Shown here piece after piece: positions 36,601 to 46,896 of a stretch of 64,000 nt of DNA. Location of the stretch: contig JACGWO010000006.1 in NCBI GenBank assembly GCA_034509735.1, positions 2,185,001 to 2,249,000 on the forward strand, read 5' to 3'. Origin of the DNA: Sesamum alatum. Its lineage: Eukaryota > Streptophyta > Magnoliopsida > Lamiales > Pedaliaceae. The position numbers and the translations under genes are program-made. The stretch's first letter is position 1, and each line of letters begins with the position of its first letter. The notes under the pieces are model-generated. The model did no database searches. It was not told where the DNA came from and saw only the letters and a program-made list of their open reading frames with translations.

Positions 36601-38192
36601 TTGCTGTTACTCCACAGTTCATACTCAACTCGATCATCTGGGTGAGGAACAGCTTCTCTCCAGTCAAGATTCACATTCACCATATCCCCTCCACTGTTTG
36701 CTTTCTTTAATTTCTCACCAAAACTTTTATCAACCAATGCAGATGGTATAGTTATGTTCACAATATATTTTGCAGAAGCTGCATCCTCTTCAGGTGAGTC
36801 CATCGTGATTAACGGTTCATCAAGGTCGTCAGCCACTAGAACTGCAGCAGCACCAGCATTTTGAGCATTCCACACCTTTAAGGCAAAAAAGCAATCTGCA
36901 GCGCAGGAGAAAGTCAATTGACATTTGTACAAATCGCTCCAGTAAAATATCTTAGAACCCAAATACCCATATCCGAGAGAATATGGACCCGTGGCAGAAA
37001 ATTGTGAGACAATGATATCTAGTATAAGCTGTAGTCCAGCAACTCAATACAAAATTCGAGGTTGTACTTTTGCTCACACACACACACACAAAAGGAGGCA
37101 CATATATAAGCACACAACCCAACTTCACAAAACTGAAATCCAAAGCAGAAGTGCTTATAAGAGAGTTTCACACTTGAAACCTCTATGCAATGAAAAATAG
37201 AGGGGAAAAAAACAGAAATCATGAACAAAGTTAATGAAGAAGCGTGGCAAAACATGACTCCTACAATTGGCAAAACTGCTTTTTTCCAGAAACAACCAAA
37301 AGATTGAATTCAATCATGACAGATAAATTTGTTAATTCAGAATGCCACAAAAAGAGTACCTTAAAAGGGAAAGTACAAACTAAAAACATCAAGATATCTA
37401 AAGAAATCTCTACAACTCCATAAACTAATCGAGTAAAAAGTTTCAGAAAATTCGATTAAATTAAAAACACAAATGCTGCCGCAGAAAATAAGAAGTTTGG
37501 CAAACAGAACTTGCAAAATTTAACCATCCCAATAAGAGAACTGTTTGAATCACATGGATAAGGAAGTTATCCGAATTAATCAAAAGGGTACCTACAGAAA
37601 TCAGTAAAATCACCTCACACAATCAATTAAACTCAAATTAAAATAACAATCTTCAAATTCAACCCAACTAGCAAATTAACTGTAGTCAATGAAAAGGACC
37701 TTGAAAATAACTACCAAACTTCTTCATAAGAAGAAGATACTCGACCTATACCTCAAAGAAACATCAAATTTAAGCCGAACCAAGAAATTAACAAAGACAA
37801 CGAAGAGGGCATCTCGATAGATGTTTAAAGAAACAAGCGTGAAATAAAACAGGGAGAAAAAGATTAAGAAAAAATCATGTACCTCCACGATCAACAAGCA
37901 CAAAGTTGGGCATAGCCCCAGGTTTGGCCTTGAAAGAAATCCCAAAATCATCAAAATTCTTGCACCCTTTCCTATTATCCTTGGGATACACCACAGTTCC
38001 AGCCATACTTCCCCCATACTGTGGAATCCCAAAGTTGCCAATGGCGCTGTCGTGAGTCCCCTTTATGCTCTCCGGCGACGTCACCCTCAAGCTGTTCTTC
38101 TCCACCACGAACCGACCCACCACCACTTCTGTGAAAATCAGCAGCCAAAAACCCAACAAATTCGCAGCTTTTAACCTTATAGACAACCCCAT
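33671..38192 (-). CDS. Vacuolar sorting receptor (BP-80/VSR1 type)
   Basis: Twelve exons on the minus strand: 38192-37883, 36895-36203, 36122-36034, 35910-35841, 35767-35684, 35593-35517, 35445-35364, 35040-34958, 34867-34801, 34167-34039, 33959-33850 and 33769-33671. All phases agree and the product is 630 aa, the usual VSR length. Order of parts: signal peptide ([18 protein letters not shown]); PA domain with [12 protein letters not shown] and [12 protein letters not shown]; a central Cys-rich part with [20 protein letters not shown]; three EGF-like repeats ending in a calcium-binding type DIDECKEK; one membrane span ([20 protein letters not shown]); and a cytosolic tail with the YMPL (Yxx-phi) sorting signal. 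VSRs carry NPIR-type cargo in the trans-Golgi and prevacuolar pathway; binding is through PA and the central domain. The 986-bp first intron follows the Gly before DCFF. Paralogue not resolved. Confidence 0.96.
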
Positions 38193-38606
38193 TTCCTTCT
38201 ACTTCCACAAGCAGCAAGAAAATCCGAGATTTGCTAACTTCTAGAGATTTAGGGGGGGTTTTCTCCCTAATTTTTCTGGTAGTCTGACAAATATCAACTC
38301 AAACACGCAGTAAGTGTGTTAGTGCGCGAGATTTTGGGTGGATCGAGGGTTGAAAAAGATGGAAAATCTTGATGAGTTGGTGAAGAGAGAAGGGGAGTTA
38401 AATTTACAATAACGAGAATGGTCTTTCTTTCTTTCTTCTTTCTTGAGAGAACAGTGGGAAAAAGAAATGAAAGCGTCAACGTGTGAATTAAGGAATTGTT
38501 ATAAGGATAATATTATATAATTAATAATCAAAAGATTAATGTGGATAATATTATAATTAGCAAAGATAAACTGGATTTAAATTATTAATCAAAATTATTA
38601 TTAATT
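38193..38606 (-). other. Vacuolar sorting receptor 5' leader and promoter region
   Basis: This is directly upstream of the receptor ATG. A TTTCTTTCTTTCTTCTTTCTT-type pyrimidine/purine tract occurs at about 38424-38444. Beyond 38500 the sequence becomes AT-rich spacer. Confidence 0.45.
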
Positions 38607-38712
38607 ATTTAACCCCTCTAAAACTTCAAAATTACACTTTCCGATAAAAATATATTTGGAAATTACACTTCACTCCCTCCGAGATTCTCCATTTACAACT
38701 TGTTGTACCTCA
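38607..38712. mobile_element. Left arm of a MITE split by later insertions
   Basis: AACCCCTCTAAAACTTC, AAATTACACTTCACTCCC and GAGATTCTCCATTTACA match, in order, the left arm of the element at 62577-63068. The matching right arm lies at about 44063-44500, so the MITE was opened by whatever now fills 38713-44062. Confidence 0.7.
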
Positions 38713-39308
38713 TAAATGAAGGTAAGTGTTTACGATGTCATAGTGAAGGTAAAGGTGTTATGCATGCTCTCAATGTCCGTATGAGTGCCCAACAAAATTA
38801 GGACCAAGATCTTCGGCGTAGGCGCTCAAATGCTTAAGTTAATGTATGATGAAGGTATCTAAAAAGATAAGATCAATAGTTGGGGAGACAAAAGTTATAA
38901 CTGCTGGTGGAGTGCTTATATTTATAGATGATGGTGGACTGTATGATTACATGTGCACCCTAGATCAAATGTTAGATCAATTTTATGCAATGGGCCGCTC
39001 ATATTTGCAATAGCAGTGAAAGGTGTTGTACAAGTGGACAAAAGTTGTGGCACTGCCAAAAGTGGCCGGTACAATGACAGTGATGGACGGTTGTCCTTTT
39101 CACTGAGTCTGAAGGTCTCCGGTATTCCTCGGGACCTAGGCAAATTATCAGCGATATATCTAGAATGACCTTAAGTCGAGGTGCCCCTAGGAATCCATAT
39201 AGAGCCCTTCTCAAAGAGGTCTTTCAACTGGGTCTCTTAATGTGCGCTTGAAGATATCCTGAATATTTCTAGATCACAACTGTATGTATTCCGCGAGCAT
39301 TTTGATTG
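38713..39308. other. Unidentified insert between the MITE arm and the LTR retrotransposon
   Basis: About 590 bp of ordinary base composition that the relative at 62577 lacks. It ends against the AAAAT target duplication of the retrotransposon. No domain, LTR or terminus was recognised; its open frames overlap on both strands and match nothing. It may be part of an older insertion. Confidence 0.5.
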
Positions 39309-39313
39309 AAAAT

Positions 39314-39793
39314 TGATATGGAAGAATTCAAGGTCAACCAACATTAAGAGGCTTCAATACACTCCCTGTCATTTTGGCAACCTAAGGAGTAATTCTTGGA
39401 ATAGATGAGGGATTTTAGCAATTAGAGCTCCATCCATGGAGCTCAAAGCATTTATGAAAACTCAAGAAAAAGACCATTTAGCAATCCCAAAAGGTTTCCA
39501 TATATATCCGTTGTCAAAGATATGAAGGGCAATATAGTCAAAGACCGATACCTGCTGTATTTAGATCATTAGTATAAATATGAGCTCATTTCCTCATTTG
39601 AGAGGGAGGAAGAAAACTAAGAGAAATCTTTGTCAAAACGGGGACCTTTTTGAGAGAAATATTAGAGTTCAAGTGTAAGAGAATTGATTACCTTGGATCG
39701 AACTGTAACATATCGGTGATTGTGCCCAATCGATAATCAATAAATTAATTATTTTATTTTCTGATGAGTGTTCCTTAAATATTTGCAACTTCA
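39314..39793 (+). repeat. Left LTR
   Basis: 480 bp, TGATATGG...CTTCA. TATAAATA at 39573-39580 is a plausible promoter for the element RNA; a poly-purine stretch (GAGAGGGAGGAAGAAAAC) follows at about 39600. The partner copy is at 43579-44057. Confidence 0.95.
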
Positions 39794-39795
39794 AC

Positions 39796-39812
39796 TTGGC
39801 GCCATCTGTGGG
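39796..39812 (+). other. Primer-binding-site-like sequence
   Basis: TTGGCGCCATCTGTGGG begins two bases after the left LTR. Plant Ty3/gypsy elements carry similar TGGCGCC sequences at this place as the tRNA primer site. The exact tRNA was not identified. Confidence 0.7.
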
Positions 39813-39931
39813 AACACACAGTCCCGATATTGAGAATTGAGACACGATCTAGAGCAAGGTATGGTGGGGCGAATAAAGAAGCCGGACAAGAAGAACCACA
39901 TCGTGATGGAATGCAAGCCCCATAAGAGAAC

Positions 39932-41758
39932 ATGAACGTTGGCCCACCCCAGGAGGAGTTGGAGTCCAGAGAGCCGTCGGAGGCAAATCCACCCCAGGAG
40001 GAGTTGGAGTCCAAAGAGCAGCAGGAGGCAAATCCACCCCAGGAGGAGTTGAAGTCCAAAGAGCAGCTGGAGGCAAATCCACCCCAGGAGGAGTTGGAGG
40101 TGAATCCATCTAAGGAAGAGTTGGAGGCAAATCCACTTGAGGAAGAGTTGGAGGCGAATCCATCCAAAGAGCATTTGGAGGCAAATCCACCCCAGGAGGA
40201 GTTGGAGTTCGGAGAGCCGCCGGAGGCAAATCCACCCTAGGAGGAGTTGGAAGCGAATCCATCTGAGGAAGAGTTGGAGGCGAATTCACTTGAGGAAGAA
40301 TTGGAGGCGAATCCATCCAAAGAGCATTTGGAAGCAAATCCACCCCAGGAGGAGTTGGAGGTGAATCCATCTGAGGGGGAGTTGGAGGCAAATCCACTTG
40401 AGGAAGAGTTGGAGGCGAATCCATCCGAAGAGCATTTGGAGGCAAATCCACCCCAGAAGGAGTTGGAGTCCGGAGAGCCGCCGGAGGCAAATCCACCCCA
40501 GAAGGAGTTGGAGGCGAATCCATCTGAGGAAGAGTTGGAGGCGAATCCACTTGAGGAAGAGTTGGAGGCGAATCCATCCGAAGAGCATTTGGAGGCAAAT
40601 CCACCCCAGAAGAAGTTGGAGTCTGAAGAGCAGTTGGAGGCAAATCCACCACAGGGGGAGTTGGAGGCGAATCCATCTGAGGAAGAGTTGGAGGCGATTC
40701 CACCTGAGGAAGAGTTGGAGGCAAGTCCGCCTGAGGAGGAGTTGGAGGCAAATCCGCCCCAGGAGCAGAGGCAGAAGTTATGAGCGATAGGTTTACCACC
40801 TCTAACCTTCAAACCTCCCATGGTCAGAATGACCCAAGAGGCACTTCATAGGATAATAGAGGATATCTCCACCCGCGCTGCTGAGAGAGCTATAGTCCAA
40901 TTTTTGGATAATCGCCCACGAGAACCCTTGCCACCTCGTTCTCCTCGCCGAGGTCGAGCTATCCCCTCGGCCCCCGAAGATAACGAGTCAAGGGAAGCCA
41001 ATTCCCAAAACATGCTGAAGAAAAAACGAAGCGATAGTAGCCAAGCTTCTCCCCCGACAACACACCCCCGCAAGAGAATGAGAGCCAGAGAGGGGCGAAG
41101 AAATGAGATAAATGAAACTCTCGAGGAGCTCACCACAAACAATCGAAAAGAAAAGGCTTCGCCCAAACCCCCGTCGTTGACCGTCGCCCTTGCCAGAAGA
41201 AGCCCTTTCTCAATGAAGACATTAGCAGAAGCTCTTTCCCAAGGAATCCGTATCCCAAACCTAAAGGAATACATTGGCACAGGTGACCCCAAAGACCACT
41301 TGGATGAATTTTTAGCAAAGGTAGACTTATTAGACCTAAGTGATGCCGGATATTGCAAAGTCTTCCGTACTACATTGGTGGAGAATGCCATGGCGTGGTT
41401 CAACTAGCTCCCCGCATATACAATTGAAAGCTTTGAACAATTATCCCAATAATTTATGCACCATTTCTCTTTCAACAGAGAATGCCCAAAGACCGCATCA
41501 TACCTATTCACGTTAGTGCAACAAGAGCAGGAAAGCTTGAGAGAGTATGTTCAAAGGTTTCCGGGGGCCGTACTAGAAGTTCCTCATTTAAATCATGAGT
41601 TGCTAGCCAGCATTCTCCAACAAAATTTGCGCAAGGGAAGATTCCGTGACTCGATAGCAAGCAAACCACCGACAACCCTTGACGAGCTTTTGAGGAGGGC
41701 GGAAAATTATATCCGAATTGAGGAAGCTATGAAACCAATTGCTAAAATTTCAGATTAA
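39932..41758 (+). pseudogene. gag-like polyprotein with N-terminal Glu-rich repeat domain, four in-frame stops
   Basis: One reading frame runs from ATG 39932 to TAA 41756-41758, with stops at 40238-40240 (TAG), 40781-40783 (TGA), 41405-41407 (TAG) and 41450-41452 (TAA). Codons 1-284 or so are a 9-residue repeat of the EELEANPSE type. A basic, Ser/Pro-rich linker with KKKRSDSSQ and HPRKRMRAREGRR follows. The gag domain holds LKEYIGTGDPKDHLDEFLAK, VFRTTLVENAMAWFN and, after the stops, LVQQEQESLREYVQRF and LDELLRRAENYI, the standard plant Ty3/gypsy gag (Retrotrans_gag) signatures. No CCHC zinc knuckle is visible before the final stop. All parts share the same frame, so the repeat domain was probably translated as one protein with gag before the stops arose. 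Confidence 0.82.
39935..40783 (+). repeat. 27-bp coding tandem repeat array
   Basis: About 30 units of a 27-bp repeat around GAGGAGTTGGAGGCGAATCC. Units group into a higher-order pattern, with ELEANPSEE, ELEANPLEE, ELEANPSEE and HLEANPPQE in series, and some units carry a 6-residue insertion (ESGEPP type). Because the period is a multiple of three and stop-poor, all the other frames are open as well, which creates long false frames on the minus strand (for example 40110-40799). Confidence 0.92.
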
Positions 41759-41969
41759 GCTAAGGAAGTCACTCCATTTTCTCATCTTGGGGTAAGAAAA
41801 AAGGTAGAACATAAAGAGGATATCACTATATATTTAGCACTTAATTAGTACAAAAACCTGTTAAGTGTAATATTTCCACATTTTCATTGTCTTTAGTTCA
41901 TGGAATAAAGTGGTTGAGTTTTGTCTTCGCATCGTATGGGTATAATTATCCTTATAACACGCCCCTAAA

Positions 41970-42290
41970 GGTGGAGTAAAAGGCTCAACCTTGAAGGAAA
42001 TTTAAAATAGCTTCCTAGAGGCGCATAATACAACGCCCCGAAGCTAAGAATTATTTCAACTTGAGAACTCATACAAAGTTCCCCAAATAACTTAAAATTA
42101 CAAGCTCTCCCGAGGTGCATAAAACTACACCTAAAAGCTAACAATCTTTACAAACTCGAGAACTCATATGAAGTTCCCTCAAATGAGTTTAAGATTACAA
42201 GCTTTCTCGAGGTGCATGATACAACACCCCAAAGCTATAAGATTACAAGCTTTCTCGAGGTGCATAATACAATACCCCAAAGCTAAAAAA
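41970..42290 (+). repeat. Degenerate repeats in the retrotransposon non-coding part
   Basis: Four to five diverged copies of a unit of about 45-100 bp around ATTACAAGCTTTCTCGAGGT, GCATAATACAACACCCC and AAAGCTA occur after the gag frame. The last two copies are nearly head to tail at about 42190-42285. Confidence 0.75.
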
Positions 42291-42474
42291 CATCACAACT
42301 CGATAAACTTCATAATTGCTTCTATAACTGAATATCAAAAATCGTCACCCATTGAGAGATTAGAAAAAACCACTCAAAGGACTGAAATAAAATTTTAGAA
42401 AGTCAAAATAGCTTTTAAGCAAATACTTCATGCCACCCAACCGTTACAGTAAAAATATCTTTACACTTAATTCC

Positions 42475-43200
42475 ATCAAGATAGGGAAGTTGGAGGGAGG
42501 ATGACGCGACGACCCCTTACCCAAATGAAGAAAAGTAGAGTGAGAGAAGGACCCCGACCGCCGAGGTAAGGCATACCGCCTCGGCCCCTACGGACGAGGC
42601 TGCCTCGACCACCTCGCTCGAGGCTGAAAAATATTATATTTCTCCTCCAAGAAGCGAAGTTCATGTAAACTCGAAATACTATTACTCGACATCAAACCTA
42701 GGGCCAGAGAAGCATTCCCACAACATCATCGCAAAAGGAAACCTCCGAACCAATGCCTTGGGAAGAAGGGGAAGCTAACCCAAAGCAAACATCTAAGGAA
42801 TCAACCGGACAATCGGGAAGAATGCGTATAGCTTCAATAACCTATAAAGCTAAAATATCGTCGTCCTCATCTAAAACTATTACATCAGAGGAACGAGGAA
42901 AGTTGGAGGAAGGACGATGTGATGACCCCTCGCTCGAAGGAAGGATAACAGGAGTGAGAAAAGGACCCCAGACCACCGAGCCGAGGCATACCGCCTCGGC
43001 CCCCGCGGTCGAACTTGCCTTGGCCAGCAGACTGGTCGAGGCCAACGCCTCGACCAGGCTGGCCGAGAGCATTGCCTCGATCGGCAGGGCAGTCGAGGCT
43101 CATGCCTCGACCAACCTACCGGCCGAGGCCCTCTCGACCAGCATCAACGCTTTCGCCTCGCCCTCCCCCCCCCGTGGCCGAGGCGAATCTCTCTAGACCC
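42475..43200 (+). repeat. GC-rich duplicated segment with CCTCGG/TCGAGG motifs
   Basis: A block of about 120 bp (AAGTTGGAGG..GGACCCC..GGCATACCGCCTCGGCCCC) occurs at about 42487-42600 and again, diverged, at about 42900-43010. The second copy leads into a run of TCGAGGC/GCCTCGA motifs in both orientations to about 43190. The open frame 42753-43196 across it has a repetitive composition and no recognised domain; I do not call it a gene. Confidence 0.7.
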
Positions 43201-43578
43201 AGACCTAGAAGACGACCCCATGGATCACACAGTTGTTATCATACATCGAAACTATAACCGGAATGAGACAAAACAAGCAAGCAACAACAACAGAAAAATG
43301 AACAAAGCAACGCTAGAGTAAAGAAAAATATGTATAAACAAAATCCAAAGAGCGCTTTCGATTAAAAAATACCTTTTCGTTTAGACATTCGAAGAACGCT
43401 CGAGGAATGAAATCTGCTGAACTTAAGAGGAGGCACGAGACAAGAAAAAGTCGATACTGAATAAGCTCGAAAGTTCCAATTATCCCCTTCCCAAAGGAAG
43501 GACTTTCCAAACGAGGTGGATTCCATTTACCAAGTTCCAATTATTTCCTACCCAAATATTTGGAACTTGGGGGGCAAT

Positions 43579-44057
43579 TGATATGGAAGAATTCAAGGTC
43601 AACCAACATTAAGAGGCTTCAATACACTCCCTATCATTTTGGCAACCTAAGGAGTAATTCATGAAATAGAGAAGGGATTTTAGCAATTAGAGCTCCATCC
43701 ATGGAGCTCAAAGAATTTATGAAGACTCAAGAAAAAAACCATTTAACCATCCCAAAAGGTTTCCATATATATCCGTCGTCAAAGATATGAAGGGCAAGAT
43801 AGTCAAAGACCGATACCTGTTGTATTTAGATCATTAGTATAAATATGAGCTCATTTCCTCATTTGAGAGGGAGGAAGAAAACTAAGAGAAATCTTTGTCA
43901 AAAAGGGGACCTTTTTGAGAGAAATATTAGAGTTCAAGTGTAAGAGATTGATCACCTTGGATCGAACTGTAACATATCGGTGACTGTGCCCAATCGATAA
44001 TCAATAAATTAATTATTTTATTTTCTGGTGAGTGTTCTTTAAATTCTTGCAACTTCA
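43579..44057 (+). repeat. Right LTR
   Basis: 479 bp, preceded by CTTGGGGGGCAAT, a short polypurine-type tract. About 20 substitutions and one 1-nt indel separate it from the left LTR by eye. Confidence 0.95.
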
Positions 44058-44062
44058 AAAAT

Positions 44063-44500
44063 ATTGACGTGAAAAAAGTATTACATCAACTTTTAATTTT
44101 ACCTATTTCTATAATTTTTTGACAAAAATATCCGAATAACAATTTTGTGTTTGTAAAGGATAAATATAATGTATATATATAAAGCTAGAAGGGGGTAATT
44201 GTAATAAAATATTATTCATGAATGATTGTTATCTAATAAAAAAATAACTTTTAATAAATAAAAAAATTAGTTATGTTATCAATAATTCATGTGAAACGCT
44301 TAAGAGGCAAAATTTTAAAAGTTTATGCACTTTTTTTATAATGTCACTATTTTTCGTGCAAATCCTAATAGAATGGGTATAGTTAACTTATAAATAGAGA
44401 ATTTTTGGAGGGGGTACGAATATAATTTCAGAAAAAAATTAAGACTGTAATTTTATACTTTTAGAGGGGTTGAGGTATAATTAACACTAAAAATGAAGGA
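44063..44500. mobile_element. Right arm of the split MITE
   Basis: AAAGGATAAATATAATGTAT and, near the end, GTAATTTTATACTTTTAGAGG with GAGGTATAATTAACACT correspond to the interior and right arm of the element at 62577-63068. Together with 38607-38712 it forms one interrupted copy. Confidence 0.7.
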
Positions 44501-45508
44501 TTCTCTTAAACGTGATACACGGTCAATTAATATCGGTTTAGAGGTTAAAGAAAACAATTATCAATTGTACGTATTTATGTGTTTTTCCTTTTCAATAAAC
44601 AGTCAAATATAGCATTGAATTATCTAAATAATTTAATATTTATGAATTGGTAATATCAATTATTCAAAATTAATTCCAGTACCCCAATACTCGTATTTAT
44701 ATTGAGCAATCTTTTTTTCTTTTTTTTTTTTCAAAAAAAGGAAATTTGGAAAAGCAAATCAACTATTAATGTCAATATAAATTAACTATCACTTTATACT
44801 TCAAAATAAATAAATAAATACAATGAGATAAGTTCGAACGGAATGAAAATAATTTCTGAATATTGTATTCATATGTGAGATTAAAAAAAAAAATACAAGA
44901 ATATTTATTGATATAATACGTAGAAAGTATGGGTAAACAATGTGTTCATCGATACAATGTAAAGGGTTATAGTTAATATATTTTCTTTAAGTAGTGAAAT
45001 ATATTGTAAATATATTTTTTTAAAAATAAATATTACTCTGCACGAAAAGATATTTCGTAAAATGAGATGAAAATTTTTCAGTAGACAACCCTTCCATAAT
45101 TGTTTCAATGCTCTAGATTTGTCATTTTTATTTATTTCTTCTAAAAATAGTTTGAATAATATTATATAATAGATGTCAGCACATCACAAGGATATGGAAA
45201 AAAATAAATAAAATGATATTTCATCTATCTTATAATAAATGTAGAAGCATGTTTAAAAAATGCAAATTAATTAGGGTTACCGAGTTTCTAGAGATGTGCA
45301 ATGTGTATTTACTATTAGAATAAAATAATGCCTAAAATTAAAAGAAGATGAATCAAATTCATAGTCTTTGTCAATATTAGGCTACCAAAAAGGTTGTGAT
45401 GATATAGATTTTTTTTTTTTTTTTTATTTTAGCATAAAAGGTCAACTAGTTAGTTATTGTGTCTGTGTGAGGGGGAGAGAGAGAGTAAAAATTGAGAATT
45501 TGCATAAT
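44501..45508. other. AT-rich intergenic stretch
   Basis: No gene or bounded repeat was recognised. Homopolymer T and A runs are frequent (for example 45411-45425). Confidence 0.5.
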
Positions 45509-45516
45509 GTATTGGG

Positions 45517-45843
45517 TAGGGGTGGCAGGCGAGTCAAGTTCACCAATCGGCTTGATTTTGAGCTCGACTCGAGCTCAATATAGACTGTTTGTTAAGTTCG
45601 CGAGTCGTTCGCGAGCTTTTTCTTTTTTTTTTTTTTTAATTTTTTTTATATTTTTTTATTTTTAGAATTTTTATATGTTTATACATTTAACTTTCATAGT
45701 TTATATAAAAATAAACTTAATCAATAATTTAGTAAATTATAATATTTTTTAAAAATAATTATTTAATATGACACATATAAATTTATGTTAAAACTTAGTG
45801 ATTCCCATGAATTAACCTAAAGATGATGATGATGACGACGATC

Positions 45844-45874
<31 letters not shown>

Positions 45875-46185
45875 AATCAACAAGCTTAATCAATAATTAG
45901 TAAGTTTTAATATTTTTTTAATATGACACATATAAATTCTATGTTATATTTTAACATTTATTTGTAATCTCTTCTAATTTTTTAAATTAACAAGTCCTAA
46001 CAATTATTTATATATATATATATACATATTCTATACTATTATAATTTATAATAATATAATTTTATTAAAAAATTATACCAATAATAAAAAATATAAAAAA
46101 AATATACAAATAACTACAAGCGCGAGCTCGAACTCATTAGGTGAGATTCGAGCTCGAGCTCGAGCTTGACTCGTTGCCACCCCTA
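45517..46185. mobile_element. hAT-type MITE with 8-bp TSD
   Basis: GTATTGGG at 45509-45516 and 46186-46193 is an exact 8-bp duplication. The ends TAGGGGTGGCA and TGCCACCCCTA are perfect 11-bp inverted repeats. The subterminal parts mirror each other (GAGTCAAG / CTTGACTC; GAGCTCGACTCGAGCTC / GAGCTCGAGCTCGAGC). The 669-bp interior is non-coding and AT-rich with an (ATA)n tract at about 45844-45873. Termini and duplication length fit the hAT superfamily. Confidence 0.93.
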
Positions 46186-46190
46186 GTATT

Positions 46191-46640
46191 GGGTATATTA
46201 CCACGAGTTTACCTGAGATTTGCTATAATTATAAATATATTTTGTTATTTGAAAAATTATTAATACCTCATGATTTTATTAGCCGCATAACAACCAAGCC
46301 AATCTATTAGTCTTCATCGATTTTCCATTCATTCTTTGTGGTTCACTGATCAAATGTCTTTGTGGGCTATGAATTATAATTTTACATATATTTTTAATTT
46401 TTTCTGGACCAAGTAAACAACTTTTCAAATTTTTCCTTCCACGTTGTCTAGTTTTTCTTTTACAATTTTTATTTTTTGTTAAAAAAGGAAGAAAATAATA
46501 AAGGGACAAAGTAGACAATTCCATACCTTCATTCAAAGTTTACATAATTTTATGAAACATTAGGAGTGTATATATAATTTTTCAAACAGTGATATGGTAT
46601 TCGTAATATGTCAAACTTAGAGCTCGTCGTAATTTACTTA
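46191..46640. mobile_element. MITE, GGGTAAATTACA family, abutting the hAT element
   Basis: It starts GGGTATATTACCACGAG, has GCTATAATTATAAATAT and TTTGAAAAATTATTAATACC blocks, and ends near CTCGTCGTAATTTACTT. Its first three bases are part of the hAT target duplication, so the hAT inserted exactly at this MITE's edge. Confidence 0.75.
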
Positions 46641-46689
46641 AATATATAACATAAGTAAAAATGGGTGTATGAAAACAGCGAGTAAAAAC

Positions 46690-46763
46690 CGCTAGAGGAA
46701 GGGCTTGAACCTTCGATCTTGTGGTTAACAGCCACACGCTCTAACCAACTGAGCTACTCCAGC
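46690..46763 (-). tRNA. tRNA-Asn (GUU)
   Basis: Minus strand, 74 nt. It starts GCTGGAGTAGCTCAGTTGG (acceptor, D arm with A box) and has anticodon GTT in CTGTTAA. It ends with T arm GGTTCAAGCC and acceptor CTCTAGC plus discriminator G. The acceptor stem pairs fully (GCTGGAG with CTCTAGC, one G-T pair). A T5 Pol III terminator follows at 46684-46688. A few T-arm positions differ from the common plant sequence, but the stem CGAAGG..CCTTC still pairs. Confidence 0.95.
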
Positions 46764-46896
46764 TTCTTGTTGCACTCTGAATCTACAGATTATTTTTCAA
46801 CAAGCCAGAAACTCACACGTCGTCTCAAATAGAACCCACCGACAGAATATGGACAAAATTGCTTCAATCACTCCTAGTTTACCAAATAACAATGAC

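Larger units (their letters stand above)
39314..44057 (+). mobile_element. LTR retrotransposon without pol (gag-only, TR-GAG/LARD-like)
   Basis: The two LTRs (480 and 479 bp) start TGATATGG and end CTTCA. AAAAT at 39309-39313 and 44058-44062 is the 5-bp target duplication, so the borders are secure. A primer-site-like TTGGCGCCATCTGTGGG follows the left LTR, and a G-run precedes the right LTR. Of the 3.8-kb interior, only 39932-41758 is coding-like: an N-terminal repeat domain plus a Ty3/gypsy-type gag. I saw no protease, reverse transcriptase, RNase H or integrase signature in 41760-43578. By hand count the LTRs differ at about 20 positions plus one indel (about 96% identity), so the insertion is fairly recent. 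It must rely on another element for its enzymes. Confidence 0.9.

Noticed and set aside
40110..40799. Minus-strand frames of 229 and 194 codons (Pro-rich and Gly/Ser-rich repeats)
   Set aside because: They are by-products of the 27-bp repeat, whose period keeps every frame open. The plus-strand frame is the one that joins to gag.
42753..43196. 147-codon frame in the retrotransposon interior
   Set aside because: It spans GC-rich duplicated sequence, has an Ala/Ser/Glu-biased composition with no pol or gag motif, and competing frames exist on both strands.
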